NCBI RefSeq assembly: GCF_910588715.1
Contig: NZ_CAJURG010000005.1
Coordinates: 62,001 to 126,000, forward strand
Origin: an uncultured Clostridium sp.
GTDB lineage: Bacteria > Bacillota > Clostridia > Clostridiales > Clostridiaceae
Direction of reading: 5' to 3'
DNA: 64,000 nt
Shown here: piece by piece, positions 16,748-25,331 of the stretch
Layout: every line of letters begins with the position of its first letter
Position numbering within the stretch: position 1 is the stretch's first letter
Position numbers and translations under genes: made by a program
The notes under the pieces: model-generated
The model's input: the letters and a program-made list of their open reading frames with translations, nothing else
Database searches by the model: none
Told to the model about the DNA's origin: nothing

Positions 16748-17290
16748 TTATTTCTTACCAGTTTTACCTTCTTTACGTCTGATAACTTCGCCTTCAAACT
16801 TAATTCCTTTACCCTTATATGGTTCAGGTTTTCTCCACTTTCTGATATCAGCAGCAGCAGCACCAACTAATTGCTTATCGATTCCTGATATAACTACTTT
16901 TGTAGCTGCTGGAGTTTCGAAAGTTATTCCTTCAGCTGGTTCTATTTCAACTGGGTGTGAATATCCTAAGTTCATTACAAGTTTCTTTCCTTGTAATTGA
17001 GCTCTATAACCAACACCGATTAATTCTAGAGTTTTTTGGTATCCCTTTTCAACTCCTATTATCATGTTGTTGATTAACGCTCTAGTTAAACCGTGAAGAG
17101 CTCTGTGCTCTTTAACGTCACTAGGTCTTGTAACAACAACTTGGTTGTCTTCAACTGCTATATTCATGTCTTTGTCCATAGCCTTAACTAATTGCCCCTT
17201 AGGTCCTTTTACAGTAACAACGTTATCTTCTGTAACTGTTACTGTAACACCAGCAGGGATAGCTATTGGTAATCTACCTACTCTTGACAT
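16748..17290 (-). CDS. rplF: 50S ribosomal protein uL6
   Basis: A 180-residue protein near the factor-binding site. It opens with MSRVGRLPIAIPAGV; the second repeat ends in the conserved RKPEPYKGKGIKFEGEVI. Standard spc position between rpsH and rplR. Confidence 0.99.
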   Translation of the reverse strand: MSRVGRLPIAIPAGVTVTVTEDNVVTVKGPKGQLVKAMDKDMNIAVEDNQVVVTRPSDVKEHRALHGLTRALINNMIIGVEKGYQKTLELIGVGYRAQLQGKKLVMNLGYSHPVEIEPAEGITFETPAATKVVISGIDKQLVGAAAADIRKWRKPEPYKGKGIKFEGEVIRRKEGKTGKK

Positions 17291-17355
17291 AACCGCACCT
17301 CCTGTATTACTTGTTAGATCTATATGTTAATCTAGTTAATTTTCAAAATTAATTA

Positions 17356-17754
17356 CTACCAAACGTAGCAAACAACTTCTCCACCTAAGCCTAATTTTCT
17401 AGCTTCTCTGTCTACAACTATACCTTTTGAAGTTGAAATTACAGCGATTCCTAATCCATTAAGAACTCTTGGAACTTCATCTTTCTTACAGTATACTCTT
17501 AAACCTGGTTTTGAAATTCTCTTAATACCAGTTATAACTCTTTCTTTATTAGAACCGTATTTAAGAGATAATCTCATCATTGGAACAACACCATCATTGT
17601 ATTCTTCAATATTTTTGATGTATCCCTCTTGTAATAATATATTTGCAACAGCCTTCTTTACGTTTGAAGAAGGAACTTCTACTACTTCGTGTCTTACAGC
17701 ATTCGCATTTCTAATACGAGTTAGTAAATCTGCGATAGGATCTGTCATAACCAT
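17356..17754 (-). CDS. rpsH: 30S ribosomal protein uS8
   Basis: A 132-residue primary 16S-binding protein. The TDPIADLLTRIRNAN start and the C-terminal ISTSKGIVVDREARKLGLGGE are diagnostic in part. The first ATG (MVMTDP) is 8 nt from GGAGG and is preferred over the ATG two codons later. In other bacteria S8 represses the spc genes by binding in the rplE region; no clear copy was identified here. Confidence 0.98.
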   Translation of the reverse strand: MVMTDPIADLLTRIRNANAVRHEVVEVPSSNVKKAVANILLQEGYIKNIEEYNDGVVPMMRLSLKYGSNKERVITGIKRISKPGLRVYCKKDEVPRVLNGLGIAVISTSKGIVVDREARKLGLGGEVVCYVW

Positions 17755-17782
17755 TTAATTTGCCTCCTTTCAGTCGTTAGGT

Positions 17783-17968
17783 TTACCAGCTTGCCTTCTT
17801 ACAACCAGGAATTTCACCCTTGTAAGCAAGTTCTCTAAAGCATATACGGCAAATACCAAACTTTCTTAATACTGCATGTGGTCTTCCACATATTCTGCAT
17901 CTTGTATAAGCTCTTGTTTTATATTTAGGAGCTTTGCTCCACTTTTCAATAATAGCTTTACGTGCCAC
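17783..17968 (-). CDS. rpsZ: 30S ribosomal protein uS14 type Z (zinc-binding)
   Basis: A 61-residue short form of S14. Two CxxC pairs (CRICGRP and CRICFRE) bind zinc. The short type-Z form is usual in Firmicutes. It lies between rplE and rpsH. Confidence 0.98.
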   Translation of the reverse strand: MARKAIIEKWSKAPKYKTRAYTRCRICGRPHAVLRKFGICRICFRELAYKGEIPGCKKASW

Positions 17969-17983
17969 AGTTTTCCCTCCTTA

Positions 17984-18526
17984 TTATTGAGCGAATGGCA
18001 TTCCAAGGAATCTTAATAATTCTCTTGCTTCTTCGTCTGTTTTTGCAGTTGTAACGAAGATAATATCCATTCCTCTAACCTTATCGATCTTATCGTATTC
18101 TATTTCTGGGAATATTAATTGTTCTTTAATTCCTAAAGAATAATTTCCTCTTCCGTCAAATGCTCTATCAGAAACTCCTCTGAAGTCTCTAACTCTTGGA
18201 AGAGCTATAGACATTAGCTTATCAGCAAATTCAAACATCTTTGCTCCTCTTAATGTAACTTTACATCCTAATGCCATGTTTTCTCTTATCTTAAAGTTAG
18301 CAACTGATTTCTTTGCTCTAGTTAAGATTGGTTTTTGTCCTGAGATAAGTTGTAAATCAGCAACCGCAGATTCTAAAACCTTTTGGTTATCCTTAGCTTC
18401 TCCAACTCCCATGTTTATAACGATTTTTTCAAGCTTTGGAACTTCCATGATGTTTTTATATCCGAACTTTTCTGTCATAGCTTGAATTACTTCATTTGTA
18501 TACTTCTCTTGAAGTCTTGGTGTCAT
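17984..18526 (-). CDS. rplE: 50S ribosomal protein uL5
   Basis: A 180-residue 5S rRNA-binding protein of the central protuberance. KIVINMGVGEAKDN, LTRAKKSVANFKIRE and GRGNYSLGIKEQLIFPEI are family segments. Standard spc order after rplX. Confidence 0.99.
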   Translation of the reverse strand: MTPRLQEKYTNEVIQAMTEKFGYKNIMEVPKLEKIVINMGVGEAKDNQKVLESAVADLQLISGQKPILTRAKKSVANFKIRENMALGCKVTLRGAKMFEFADKLMSIALPRVRDFRGVSDRAFDGRGNYSLGIKEQLIFPEIEYDKIDKVRGMDIIFVTTAKTDEEARELLRFLGMPFAQ

Positions 18527-18548
18527 AATTAGTACCTCCTTTCAGATT

Positions 18549-18872
18549 TTAGAATGTTTCTCCACACTTCTTACAAACTCTAACCTTAGTACCATCTTCT
18601 AAGATTTTACTGCTAATTCTTGTAGCATTTTTGCATTTTGTGCAGTATAACATAACTTTTGAGCTGTATATAGCTCCTTCTTTTTCTATTATTCCACCTT
18701 GAGCATTTGCTCTAGTTGGCTTTTGGTGTTTCTTTACTATATTAACTCCTTGAACAAGAACTTTTCCTGTTTTTGGATATACCTTTAAAACTTCACCAGT
18801 TTTTCCAGCGTCTTTACCAGAAATAACTACTACTGTGTCGTTCTTTTTAACGTGTAACTTCAAATTAGCCAC
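18549..18872 (-). CDS. rplX: 50S ribosomal protein uL24 with a C-terminal CxxC...CxxC ribbon
   Basis: A 107-residue assembly-initiating protein. The KOW core (VKKNDTVVVISGKDAGKTGEV) is at residues 8-28. The C-terminus carries CTKC and CKKC pairs about 25 residues apart, the pattern of a zinc ribbon found in many Gram-positive L24 proteins. It follows rplN by 8 nt. Confidence 0.98.
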   Translation of the reverse strand: MANLKLHVKKNDTVVVISGKDAGKTGEVLKVYPKTGKVLVQGVNIVKKHQKPTRANAQGGIIEKEGAIYSSKVMLYCTKCKNATRISSKILEDGTKVRVCKKCGETF

Positions 18873-18880
18873 CTCCTCTA

Positions 18881-19249
18881 TTATAGAACTTCTGGTGCTA
18901 ATGATAATATTTTATTAAATTCTTTATCTCTTAGCTCCCTAGCAACTGGTCCGAAGATACGAGTTCCTCTTGGTTGCTTATCTTCTTTTATTATAACAGC
19001 AGCGTTCTCATCAAATTTGATGTATGAACCGTCAGCTCTTCTTAATCCTCTTACTGATCTAACAATAACAGCTTTTACAACGTCACCTTTTTTAACAACT
19101 CCGCCTGGTGTTGCACTTTTAACGCTAGCTACTATTATATCTCCAATGTTACCGAACTTTCTCTTTGATCCGCCTAAAACTCTGATACACATTATTTCTT
19201 TAGCACCTGAGTTATCTGCTACCTTTAATAAGGTTTGTTGTTGTATCAT
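18881..19249 (-). CDS. rplN: 50S ribosomal protein uL14
   Basis: A 122-residue protein at the subunit interface. MIQQQTLLKVADNSGAKEI, VIVRSVRGLRRADGSYIKFD and GTRIFGPVARELRDKEFNKI are diagnostic in part. First gene of the classical spc group, but no promoter separates it from rpsQ here. Confidence 0.99.
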   Translation of the reverse strand: MIQQQTLLKVADNSGAKEIMCIRVLGGSKRKFGNIGDIIVASVKSATPGGVVKKGDVVKAVIVRSVRGLRRADGSYIKFDENAAVIIKEDKQPRGTRIFGPVARELRDKEFNKILSLAPEVL

Positions 19250-19281
19250 TGAAATTTACCCTCCTTTCAGTCTTTAAAAGC

Positions 19282-19536
19282 TTATTTAGCTCTTTCAACT
19301 ATTTCAACAAGTCTCCATCTCTTATCTTTAGATAATGGTCTAGTTTCCATTATTAATACTCTATCATTCATGTTAGCTTCATTATTTTCATCATGAGCCT
19401 TGAATTTAGTAGTTCTATTCATAGTTTTTCCATATAGTGGATGTCTTACCTTAGTTTCAACAGCAACTACGATAGTCTTATCCATTTTATCAGAAACAAC
19501 TCTACCGATTTTCTTCTTTCTTAATCCTCTTTCCAT
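19282..19536 (-). CDS. rpsQ: 30S ribosomal protein uS17
   Basis: An 84-residue OB-fold 16S-binding protein. RKKKIGRVVSDKMDKTIVV opens the core; HPLYGKTMNRTTKFKAHDE follows. It lies between rpmC and rplN. Confidence 0.99.
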   Translation of the reverse strand: MERGLRKKKIGRVVSDKMDKTIVVAVETKVRHPLYGKTMNRTTKFKAHDENNEANMNDRVLIMETRPLSKDKRWRLVEIVERAK

Positions 19537-19558
19537 TAGGGGCTACCTCCTTCCAGAT

Positions 19559-19771
19559 TTACTGTTCAAATGCCCTGATCTCTTCTTCTCTAATGATGGT
19601 TTTGATTTGGGCTATAGATTTCTTTACTTCTCTTATTCTCATAGGATTTTCTAATTGTCCTGTAGCTAATTGGAATCTTAAGTTGAATAATTCAGCTTTT
19701 AATTCACCTAGCTTAGCAACTAAATCTTGAGGATTATTTGCTCTTAAATCTTTTAATTCTCTAGCCTTCAT
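19559..19771 (-). CDS. rpmC: 50S ribosomal protein uL29
   Basis: A 70-residue two-helix protein beside the peptide exit tunnel, where SRP and trigger factor dock. ELKAELFNLRFQLATGQLEN and the IREVKKSIAQIKTI helix are typical. Its ATG shares one base with the rplP stop (TAATG), indicating coupled translation. Confidence 0.98.
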   Translation of the reverse strand: MKARELKDLRANNPQDLVAKLGELKAELFNLRFQLATGQLENPMRIREVKKSIAQIKTIIREEEIRAFEQ

Positions 19772-20205
19772 TATTCTTCACCACCCATTTCCTCAAAATC
19801 TCTTCTTGTAACGAATTTACACTTTACAGGAAGTTTGTGTGATGCAAGTCTCATTGCTTCTCTTGCAACTTCTTCGTTAACTCCTGATAATTCAAATAAT
19901 ACTCTACCAGGTTTAACTACAGCTACCCAGTATTCTGGTGAACCTTTACCAGAACCCATTCTTGTTTCAGCTGGTTTCTCAGTAACTGGCTTATCTGGGA
20001 ATACTTTTATCCAAAGTTTTCCTCCTCTTCTAATGTATCTGTTAATTGCTATTCTGGCAGATTCTATTTGGTTACTTGTTATCCATCCACAAGTTTGTGC
20101 TTGAATACCAAAATCTCCGTATGCAAGGAAATTACCTCTAGTAGCTTTTCCTTTCATTCTACCACGTTGTACCTTACGATGCTTAACTCTTTTAGGCATT
20201 AACAT
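19771..20205 (-). CDS. rplP: 50S ribosomal protein uL16
   Basis: A 144-residue protein next to the A-site tRNA elbow. MLMPKRVKHRKVQRGRMKGK, SNQIESARIAINRYIRRGGK and the MGSGKGSPEYWVA motif are diagnostic. The first ATG is 9 nt from AGGAGG. Confidence 0.99.
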   Translation of the reverse strand: MLMPKRVKHRKVQRGRMKGKATRGNFLAYGDFGIQAQTCGWITSNQIESARIAINRYIRRGGKLWIKVFPDKPVTEKPAETRMGSGKGSPEYWVAVVKPGRVLFELSGVNEEVAREAMRLASHKLPVKCKFVTRRDFEEMGGEE

Positions 20206-20223
20206 GACTATATTCCTCCTTTC

Positions 20224-20892
20224 TTACGCGTTAACTTCTTCCTTCTTTTCAACTTTTTTAGTTGGAAGAACTTCTCCATTATAAACCCAAACTTTAACTC
20301 CGATTTTACCGTATGTTGTATCTGCTTCAGCAAATCCATAATCGATATCAGCTCTTAATGTTTGTAGTGGAATTGTTCCTTCATGATATTGTTCAGTTCT
20401 AGCGATTTCAGCTCCGCCTAATCTTCCTGAACAAGCTGTTTTAACACCCTTAGCTCCTAATTTCATAGCTCTTTGGATGCTTTGTTTCATAGCTCTTCTG
20501 AAAGAAACTCTTTTTTCTAATTGAGCAGCAATGTTTTCAGCAACTAATTGAGCGTTTGCTTCAGCATTCTTAACTTCAACTATGTTTATTAAAATATTCT
20601 TTCCGTTTACTAATTTAGCAACCTTAGCTTTTAAAGCTTCGATTCCTGCACCACCTTTACCGATAACAACACCTGGTTTAGCAGTATATATATTTAACTT
20701 AACTCTTTTAGCTGATCTTTCGATTTCGATTTTAGCGATACCAGCTGAGAAAAGTTCTTTCTTTACGAATTCTCTTATTTTGTTATCTTCAATTAAGTTA
20801 TCTGCAAATGTTCTCTTATCAGCATACCATTTAGCATCCCAACCTTTGATAACTCCAACTCTAAGTCCGTGAGGATGTACTTTTTGACCCAC
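20224..20892 (-). CDS. rpsC: 30S ribosomal protein uS3
   Basis: A 222-residue protein at the mRNA entry channel. MGQKVHPHGLRVGVIKGWD opens it; the KH domain GXXG loop is GKGGAGIEALKA near residues 78-90; the C-terminal domain has GRLGGAEIARTEQYHEG. Confidence 0.99.
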   Translation of the reverse strand: MGQKVHPHGLRVGVIKGWDAKWYADKRTFADNLIEDNKIREFVKKELFSAGIAKIEIERSAKRVKLNIYTAKPGVVIGKGGAGIEALKAKVAKLVNGKNILINIVEVKNAEANAQLVAENIAAQLEKRVSFRRAMKQSIQRAMKLGAKGVKTACSGRLGGAEIARTEQYHEGTIPLQTLRADIDYGFAEADTTYGKIGVKVWVYNGEVLPTKKVEKKEEVNA

Positions 20893-20912
20893 TTGTTTTT
20901 CCCTCCTTCTTA

Positions 20913-21248
20913 CTAAGCTCTTTCTTTAACTACTACTGTTATATGACTTGTTCTCTTGTTGATTCTGAACGCTTTTCCGTGGTCCATTGGTCTGAATCTC
21001 TTTAAAGTTGGACCAGCACCTACGAATGTTTCAGCAACATATAAGTTTTCAACATTTAAGTCATGATTGTTCTCTGCATTTGCAACAGCTGATTTTAAAA
21101 CTTTGTTTATAACAACTGCAGCATCTTTTGGAGTGTATTGTAATATAGCGAAAGCCTCGTTAACGTTTTTTCCTCTTATTAAATCAAGAACAACTCCTAC
21201 TTTCATTGGAGACATTCTAACATATTTAGCTATAGCTCTAGCTTCCAT
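20913..21248 (-). CDS. rplV: 50S ribosomal protein uL22
   Basis: A 111-residue protein whose beta hairpin lines the exit tunnel. YVRMSPMKVGVVLDLIRGK and the hairpin GPTLKRFRPMDHGKAFRINK are present without the deletions linked to macrolide resistance. Confidence 0.99.
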   Translation of the reverse strand: MEARAIAKYVRMSPMKVGVVLDLIRGKNVNEAFAILQYTPKDAAVVINKVLKSAVANAENNHDLNVENLYVAETFVGAGPTLKRFRPMDHGKAFRINKRTSHITVVVKERA

Positions 21249-21269
21249 TGGTGTTCCTCCTTTCCCAGA

Positions 21270-21554
21270 TTACTTTCTTTTTCTTGATGCTTTTTCGTCG
21301 TAATCGTGTCCTCTGTATGTTCTAGTAAGAGCAAATTCTCCTAATTTATGTCCTACCATATCTTCGCTCACATATACTGGAACGTGTTTTCTACCATCAT
21401 GAACAGCGATTGTATGACCAATCATTTGTGGGAAAATTGTTGATGATCTTGACCAAGTCTTAACAACCTTATTTTCACCATTAGCATTCATTTCTTCTAT
21501 CTTCTTTAAAAGTCCTTCGTGTACGAAAGGTCCCTTTTTTATTGATCTACTCAC
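21270..21554 (-). CDS. rpsS: 30S ribosomal protein uS19
   Basis: A 94-residue head protein. MSRSIKKGPFVHEGLLKKI, SRSSTIFPQMIGHTIAVHDG and the HKLGEFALTRTYRGHD tail are diagnostic in part. Confidence 0.99.
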   Translation of the reverse strand: MSRSIKKGPFVHEGLLKKIEEMNANGENKVVKTWSRSSTIFPQMIGHTIAVHDGRKHVPVYVSEDMVGHKLGEFALTRTYRGHDYDEKASRKRK

Positions 21555-21619
21555 TATAATTTGCCTCCCTTCATAATCTCTAGGCCCAGTAAGCCTGAAG
21601 AGAATTAATTTCTCTTCAA

Positions 21620-22453
21620 TTACTTACTATTTCTTCTCTTTATTATGAATCTATCAGAATACTTCTTATTCTTTCTAGTTTTGTATCCAAGTGCTGGTTT
21701 ACCCCATGGAGTAACTGGACTTGGTCTACCGATTGGTGATCTACCTTCACCACCACCATGAGGGTGATCGCAAGGATTCATTACAGAACCTCTAACTGTA
21801 GGTCTCCATCCCATGTGTCTCTTTCTACCAGCTTTACCGATATTAACGATATCGTTAGTAGTGTTAGAAACTGTACCGATTGTAGCTCTACATTCGATTC
21901 TTACATATCTCATTTCACCTGAAGGTAATCTTAATGTAGCATAGTTACCTTCTTTAGCCATTAATTGAGCAGAAGTACCTGCTGATCTAACCATTTGGCC
22001 ACCTTTACCAGCTTGTAATTCTATGTTGTGAACAACTGTACCAACTGGCATATCTTTTAATGCTTTTGCATTACCAACTTTGATATCAGCTTCTGGTCCA
22101 GATACGATTGTATCTCCAACTTTTAATCCTACTGGTGCAAGAATGTATCTCTTTTCACCATCAGCATATACTACTAAAGCAATGTATGCTGTTCTGTTTG
22201 GATCATATTCTATTGTAGCAACTTTTGCTGGAATACCATCCTTATTTCTCTTGAAATCTATTATTCTGTATTTTCTCTTAGCTCCACCACCGTGGTGTCT
22301 TACAGTTATTTTACCTTGAGCATTTCTACCACCAGTTTTCTTTAAAGAAACAAGAAGTGATTTCTCTGGGCTGTTTGTAGTTATTTCTTCAAAACTAGCC
22401 ATTGTCATTTCTCTTCTTGATGGTGTAGTAGGTCTAAACTTTTTAACTGCCAT
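21620..22453 (-). CDS. rplB: 50S ribosomal protein uL2
   Basis: A 277-residue protein needed for subunit association and peptidyl transfer. MAVKKFRPTTPSRREMT opens it. The conserved C-terminal region HPHGGGEGRSPIGRPSPVTP holds the histidine implicated in peptidyl transferase function. Confidence 0.99.
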   Translation of the reverse strand: MAVKKFRPTTPSRREMTMASFEEITTNSPEKSLLVSLKKTGGRNAQGKITVRHHGGGAKRKYRIIDFKRNKDGIPAKVATIEYDPNRTAYIALVVYADGEKRYILAPVGLKVGDTIVSGPEADIKVGNAKALKDMPVGTVVHNIELQAGKGGQMVRSAGTSAQLMAKEGNYATLRLPSGEMRYVRIECRATIGTVSNTTNDIVNIGKAGRKRHMGWRPTVRGSVMNPCDHPHGGGEGRSPIGRPSPVTPWGKPALGYKTRKNKKYSDRFIIKRRNSK

Positions 22454-22511
22454 GCTAATTCCCTCCTTCTTTAAGCTTATCTGGTATTTTTACCAATATT
22501 CCGCTTTGATA

Positions 22512-22808
22512 TTATTGCATTCCTTCGAAGAATTCAATACCTTTGCTATCTTGAGCTAATGTTATTATAGCTTTCTTTTGATCAGCTCTCTTACCAACAT
22601 GTACGCCCATTCTCTTAGTTTTTCCCATAGTTCTTATTGTTTGAACTTTTTCAACTTTAACGCCGAAAACTTCTTCAACCGCTTTCTTTATTTGAACTTT
22701 GTTAGCGCTCATATGAACTATGAAAGTGTACTTCTTTTCTGCCATTGCAGCCATTGACTTTTCAGTTATAACTGGTTTTCTGATTATATCGTGGCTTGTT
22801 AACTTCAT
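22512..22808 (-). CDS. rplW: 50S ribosomal protein uL23
   Basis: A 98-residue protein at the tunnel exit and the docking site for trigger factor. DIIRKPVITEKSMAAMAEKK and VKVEKVQTIRTMGKTKRMG are typical. Its ATG overlaps the rplD stop by one base. Confidence 0.99.
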   Translation of the reverse strand: MKLTSHDIIRKPVITEKSMAAMAEKKYTFIVHMSANKVQIKKAVEEVFGVKVEKVQTIRTMGKTKRMGVHVGKRADQKKAIITLAQDSKGIEFFEGMQ

Positions 22809-23428
22809 TATGCGTACACCTCCTCAATTTTTGATACAGCATCCTTAGTCATGATTACTTTTGGATATTTTAATAAATCATAAACATTGATGTTGTTAAC
22901 TGGAAGTACTGCTACTCCTTCTATATTTCTAGCTGATTTGTAAACTGTTTCGTTTGCTTCAGCAGTAACAATTAATGTCTTCTTAGCATCGAAAGCATTT
23001 AACATTTTAACAATTTCCTTAGTCTTAGGAGCTTCTAATGTTAAGCTATCTAATACTACCATTTCATCATTTTGAACTTTGCTAGTTAATGCTGATAACA
23101 TAGCAACTCTTCTCATTGATTTTGGTATTGACATTCTGTAATCTCTTGGCTTTGGTGCGAATACAACTCCACCCTTGATCCATTGTGGTGCTCTGATTGA
23201 TCCTTGTCTAGCTCTACCAGTTCCCTTTTGTCTCCAAGGCTTAATTCCGCCTCCTCTAACCTCAGCTCTAGTTTTAGCTGATTGAGTTCCTTGTCTCTTG
23301 TTAGCTAATAATGCAACAACTACTTGGTGCATAGCATCTGCATTCACTTCAACAGCGAATACTTTATCATTTAATTGGATATCTTCAATTCTATTTCCTT
23401 CTTTGTTAAATAATCCTACTGTAGGCAT
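22808..23428 (-). CDS. rplD: 50S ribosomal protein uL4
   Basis: A 206-residue protein with an extended loop into the exit tunnel (GGGIKPWRQKGTGRARQGS near residues 63-82). In E. coli L4 also represses its own S10 operon by binding the leader; the structured leader before rpsJ here makes a similar role possible but unproven. Confidence 0.98.
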   Translation of the reverse strand: MPTVGLFNKEGNRIEDIQLNDKVFAVEVNADAMHQVVVALLANKRQGTQSAKTRAEVRGGGIKPWRQKGTGRARQGSIRAPQWIKGGVVFAPKPRDYRMSIPKSMRRVAMLSALTSKVQNDEMVVLDSLTLEAPKTKEIVKMLNAFDAKKTLIVTAEANETVYKSARNIEGVAVLPVNNINVYDLLKYPKVIMTKDAVSKIEEVYA

Positions 23429-23452
23429 TCTGTCTCCTCCTTTCTAAAGAAA

Positions 23453-24082
23453 TTAAGCTTTAACAGCATTTCTTATTACAACTGTGCTCTTGTTAGCACC
23501 TGGGATACCACCCTTAACTAATATTAAGTTCTTTTCAGCTATTACTTTAACAACTTCTAAGTTTAATACTGTAGTATTAACAGCACCCATGTGTCCTGGC
23601 ATGTTCTTATTCTTAAATGTTCTTGATGGATCAGAAGAAGCCCCCATTGAACCTACTGCTCTGTGGAACTTAGAACCGTGTGACATTGGTCCTCTGTTTG
23701 CATTCCATCTCTTAATAACCCCTTGGAATCCCTTACCTTTAGAAACTCCTGAAACGTCAATTTTATCTCCAGCTACAAATAAATCAGCTTTGATTTCTTG
23801 ACCTACTTCATAAGCGCTGCAATCTTCTAATCTGAACTCTTTTAATGTTCTTCTTAAAGATACTCCAGCCTTAGCAAAGTGTCCTTTTCTTGGCTTATTA
23901 ACTAATTTTTCTCTTATTTCACCGAAACCAACTTGTATTGCTTCATAACCATCCTTTTCGATAGTCTTCTTTTGAACAACAACACATGGTCCAGCTTCTA
24001 CTACAGTTACAGGAACTACTTTTCCATTTTCATCGAAAATTTGAGTCATCCCTATTTTCTTACCGATTATAGCTTTTTTCAT
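23453..24082 (-). CDS. rplC: 50S ribosomal protein uL3
   Basis: A 209-residue protein reaching the peptidyl transferase centre. The true start is the ATG giving MKKAIIGKKIGMTQIF, with AGGAGG 9 nt upstream; a longer reading by 19 codons is not family-like. GSKFHRAVGSMGASSDPSRT and KNMPGHMGAVNTT are the conserved core. Confidence 0.99.
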   Translation of the reverse strand: MKKAIIGKKIGMTQIFDENGKVVPVTVVEAGPCVVVQKKTIEKDGYEAIQVGFGEIREKLVNKPRKGHFAKAGVSLRRTLKEFRLEDCSAYEVGQEIKADLFVAGDKIDVSGVSKGKGFQGVIKRWNANRGPMSHGSKFHRAVGSMGASSDPSRTFKNKNMPGHMGAVNTTVLNLEVVKVIAEKNLILVKGGIPGANKSTVVIRNAVKA

Positions 24083-24163
24083 GTATTTACACCTCCTAAA
24101 CGTATTAGCGGATTGCTTCATGCAATCATAACCGTTCAAACTGTTTATTTAATAGTTAAGCTA

Positions 24164-24472
24164 TTATAGCTTTATTTCGATATCTACACCTGCTGGTAAG
24201 TTTAATCTCATTAATGCATCAACAGTTTTTGGTGATGGATTAACGATATCGATTAATCTCTTGTGTGTTCTGATTTCGAATTGTTCTCTTGAATCTTTAT
24301 ATTTATGAACAGCTCTTAATATAGTAACAACATCTTTTTCAGTAGGTAGTGGTACTGGACCTGCAACCTTAGCTCCTGTTGATTTAGCTGTTTCAACGAT
24401 TTTTTCAGCAGATTGATCTAATATAGTGTGATCAAAAGCCTTTAATCTGATTCTTATTTTTTGTTTTGACAT
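24164..24472 (-). CDS. rpsJ: 30S ribosomal protein uS10
   Basis: A 102-residue protein, first of the S10 supercluster. S10 also serves transcription antitermination as NusE. MSKQKIRIRLKAFDH starts at the ATG with AAGGAGGG upstream; a 17-codon longer reading runs through that site. AGPVPLPTEKDVVTILRAVH is the conserved centre. It has its own strong promoter and a leader of about 190 nt. Confidence 0.99.
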   Translation of the reverse strand: MSKQKIRIRLKAFDHTILDQSAEKIVETAKSTGAKVAGPVPLPTEKDVVTILRAVHKYKDSREQFEIRTHKRLIDIVNPSPKTVDALMRLNLPAGVDIEIKL

Positions 24473-24486
24473 TCTGGTTTCCCTCC

Positions 24487-24666
24487 TTTTCATGTACGCT
24501 TTACTTCTAACGCACAACAGCAATAGTTATGTAAACTGTTCCTGGTGTTTCCTTTCCAAGAACATGAATTACTATTCCTGCCGTCGGATTCTAGATCCTG
24601 ACTTGCTCCTCAAGAATAACCCGGAAGTCCGGCAACCTCTTGATTCATCACGTTATGCTACACAAC
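24487..24666 (-). promoter_or_regulatory. Structured leader of the S10 operon
   Basis: The leader RNA can fold into at least three hairpins: TCAAGA...TCTTGA enclosing CCGGACTTCCGG; GGATCTAGAATCC; and GTTCTTGG...CCAGGAAC. No T-run follows any of them, so translational control is likelier than attenuation. No family is recognised with certainty; L4 or another S10-operon protein is the natural candidate ligand. Confidence 0.55.
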
Positions 24667-24672
24667 TTCTTC

Positions 24673-24701
24673 ATTATACTATCTTTATAAATCTTTATCA
24701 A
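24673..24701 (-). promoter_or_regulatory. Sigma-A promoter of the S10 operon
   Basis: TTGATA and TATAAT on the minus strand with a 17-nt spacer. Runs of nine and seven A lie directly upstream of the -35 box, the placement of an UP element. Confidence 0.88.
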
Positions 24702-25246
24702 GACTTTTTTTTTATCTTTTTTTAACAATTTTTAAAAAAAATTTTTTAAGTTTTTAGAAATAATTTTGTCGTTCAACTGTTTTAATTTTATATCGAATTT
24801 AAGTTTTTTTCAATAGTATATTTAATGAAATTTTAGTTTCTCTTACCTTATATTATATATAGATATACAGTTTATTCTAAAATAAACACTTTTATATAAA
24901 TTTTAATCATTTATTTATATTTTTACTTAAAGTAATTATAAAACTAATTAAATATTAATAGTATTGTCATATTTTTAAAAAGTTAAATGATTGTTTTTGT
25001 TTTACTTAATAATTAATTTTCATTAGAGAAACAAGTTAATGCTAAATTTATATATATAAATAAAAACTTCTATTTATTATAACTTTAATTTTTATTAATT
25101 TTTTACAAACTCTTTATAAAAAGTCATTTGTTATTTTATCTATATTAATAATTAAAAATTAAAATATATTCTAAGAATATTGTTTATATTACTTATATAT
25201 TTAAAGTAACCTACTTTATATTTTAATATCTAATAAAAATAGATAA
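24702..25246. other. AT-rich spacer between tuf and the S10 operon; no gene seen
   Basis: About 545 bases with almost no G or C and repeated A/T runs. All six frames were examined by eye and no ORF with a ribosome binding site and family-like product was found. Only the promoter-proximal A-tracts have an evident role. Confidence 0.7.
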
Positions 25247-25283
25247 AAAAGAAAGAGTAAGGGCGTCCCCTTACTCTTTCTTT
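25247..25283 (-). terminator. Terminator of the str operon, after tuf
   Basis: A 16-bp perfect stem (AAAGAAAGAGTAAGGG and its complement, loop of 4-5 nt) is followed on the minus strand by TTTTTTATC. It isolates the tuf transcript from the S10 operon. Confidence 0.95.
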
Positions 25284-25331
25284 CGTGATCACAATTTTTA
25301 ATTAATTTAAATTTATATAAAAAGTTTTAAA

